This document shows positions 31,730 through 32,324 of a stretch of DNA of 32,324 bases, in pieces. The translations under genes and the position numbers were made by a program. The number at the start of each line of letters is the position of its first letter. Within the stretch, counting starts at the first letter, position 1. Source of the stretch: Chitinophaga pinensis (GTDB lineage: Bacteria; Bacteroidota; Bacteroidia; Flavobacteriales_D; Crocinitomicaceae); assembly GCA_945902745.1 (NCBI GenBank), contig CAMDNE010000029.1, positions 1 through 32,324 on the forward strand, written 5' to 3'. A model generated the notes under the pieces. The model made no database searches and was not told the origin of the DNA. It worked only from the letters and a program-made list of their open reading frames with translations.

Positions 31730-32324
31730 CTACCATTGTTCTACTTTTAAATTTGGTGGCACACCTATAAATTTTGTAATTTCATCAACCATGACGTATT
31801 TAACGTATTCTAAATTCTCCTCAGTAGTGGAGATTGAGTCATGAATTGTGTAAATAGGGCAATCTGGTCTTTCCATAGCAATTCGTCGGCAACAGCATTC
31901 AATAACCAAATAGGATTCTATATTTTGAAGGAGAATCGACAAATCATTTTTATGTTTCTTCCTTCTTTTAATAAAACTGAAGATTTTATAGGCGGTCGGA
32001 TAGATTTCTTTAAAAATTCGTTTTTCATCTGACATGTAGCGGTTATCTGAAAATAATACCTGATATATGATGGTCTTACATTTATCCCTATCATAGCCTA
32101 AATTCGGGTATTTTTCGAGAATATTCATTAAAAAGCCTTCATAAAACTGTCCTGAATTTACACTTTTCAAATATAGCTCTAAGTCTTTGGTACCAAGGGT
32201 TACCTCAGTTTTTACTAAAGTATAGTATATAGAACTAATTGTACTGGAGATATCTGGCTTATATGCATATTCTAGTTTATATATACTTGTATCCCAAAAT
32301 TCCTTTTTGAATAAAACCTGTGAA
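31730..32324 (-). CDS. Family-A-like polymerase, C-terminal part; gene continues at 868-1
   Basis: This frame is open to the window end and, once the 149-bp overlap is removed, joins in frame to 1-868 to give 437 aa. In full-length numbering it holds motif B-like RDKCKTIIYQVLF (319-331; R319, K323), similar to the RxxxK...YG of family-A polymerases, a helix LQNIESYLVIECC (372-384), and motif C YTIHDSIST (398-406; H401, D402), like the HDSFGT of T7 RNA polymerase and HDE of Pol I. Together with D232 in motif A, both metal-binding aspartates are present. A bare TTG at 32168 is not a real start. Best guess: a compact polymerase for the element; whether it makes DNA or RNA cannot be told. Confidence 0.75.
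   Translation of the reverse strand, partial: SQVLFKKEFWDTSIYKLEYAYKPDISSTISSIYYTLVKTEVTLGTKDLELYLKSVNSGQFYEGFLMNILEKYPNLGYDRDKCKTIIYQVLFSDNRYMSDEKRIFKEIYPTAYKIFSFIKRRKKHKNDLSILLQNIESYLVIECCCRRIAMERPDCPIYTIHDSISTTEENLEYVKYVMVDEITKFIGVPPNLKVEQW
32176..32324. repeat. Terminal direct repeat, right copy (circular contig overlap)
   Basis: Exact copy of bases 1-149; see that entry. Trimming it closes the circle and restores one continuous gene. Confidence 0.95.

Overview
The window is an AT-rich contig from a Bacteroidota (Flavobacteriia/Cytophagia/Chitinophagia-like) genome or metagenome. The evidence is the gene families present: DUF3871, a FISUMP-type lipoprotein, a Bacteroidota-type tyrosine recombinase, and -7 boxes of the TAnnTTTG type. 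There are no obvious Shine-Dalgarno sequences. Bases 1-149 are repeated exactly at 32176-32324, and one reading frame runs unbroken across that join. The sequence is therefore best read as a closed circle of 32,175 bp: an excised integrative element or a plasmid-like circle. I see no relaxase, no conjugation genes, no capsid genes and no ParA.

Layout. (1) 31730-32175 joined to 1-2950: a leftward operon of a HTH protein, an unknown 211-aa protein, a Gp37/Gp68 (DUF5131) protein that has lost one cluster cysteine, and a 437-aa family-A-like polymerase that spans the contig join. (2) 2972-4431: a tyrosine integrase and a probable att region with a terminator and tandem repeats. (3) 4512-5228: a FISUMP lipoprotein. 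(4) About 5.3-21.1 kb: cargo, all transcribed leftward. It holds a type I restriction-modification operon with a DUF262-HNH-AlbA_2 gene inserted between hsdR and hsdM, a zinc-ribbon protein, an OGG-fold glycosylase-like protein, and a translationally coupled pair made of a GHKL/sacsin-like ATPase and an SF1 helicase-PIN nuclease. The genes are separated by attC-like imperfect palindromes (TAAC...GTTA) and by hairpins carrying a recurrent GCGTTGGC octamer. This looks like a defence-gene cassette array without an integron integrase. (5) 21.1-24.05 kb: a rightward module with a 114-aa protein, a RecA-like AAA ATPase (Sak4-like), DUF3871 and an 86-aa protein. (6) 24.09-26.84 kb: leftward accessory genes, namely a gene split by a one-base frameshift, a secreted SNase and a lipoprotein. 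(7) 26.9-31.7 kb: RadC, an XRE regulator facing a PriPol-exonuclease-like fusion, a 57-aa membrane protein, and hypothetical genes.

How it may work together (inference). PriPol, the polymerase-like protein, the RecA-like ATPase, DUF3871 and RadC could copy and recombine the element. The integrase inserts and excises it. Identical 13-bp palindromes overlapping the promoters of both the integrase and the polymerase operon suggest that one repressor controls both. The cargo is a defence island. The strongest candidates for an undescribed system are the GHKL-ATPase/helicase-PIN pair and the attC-like packaging of the defence genes.
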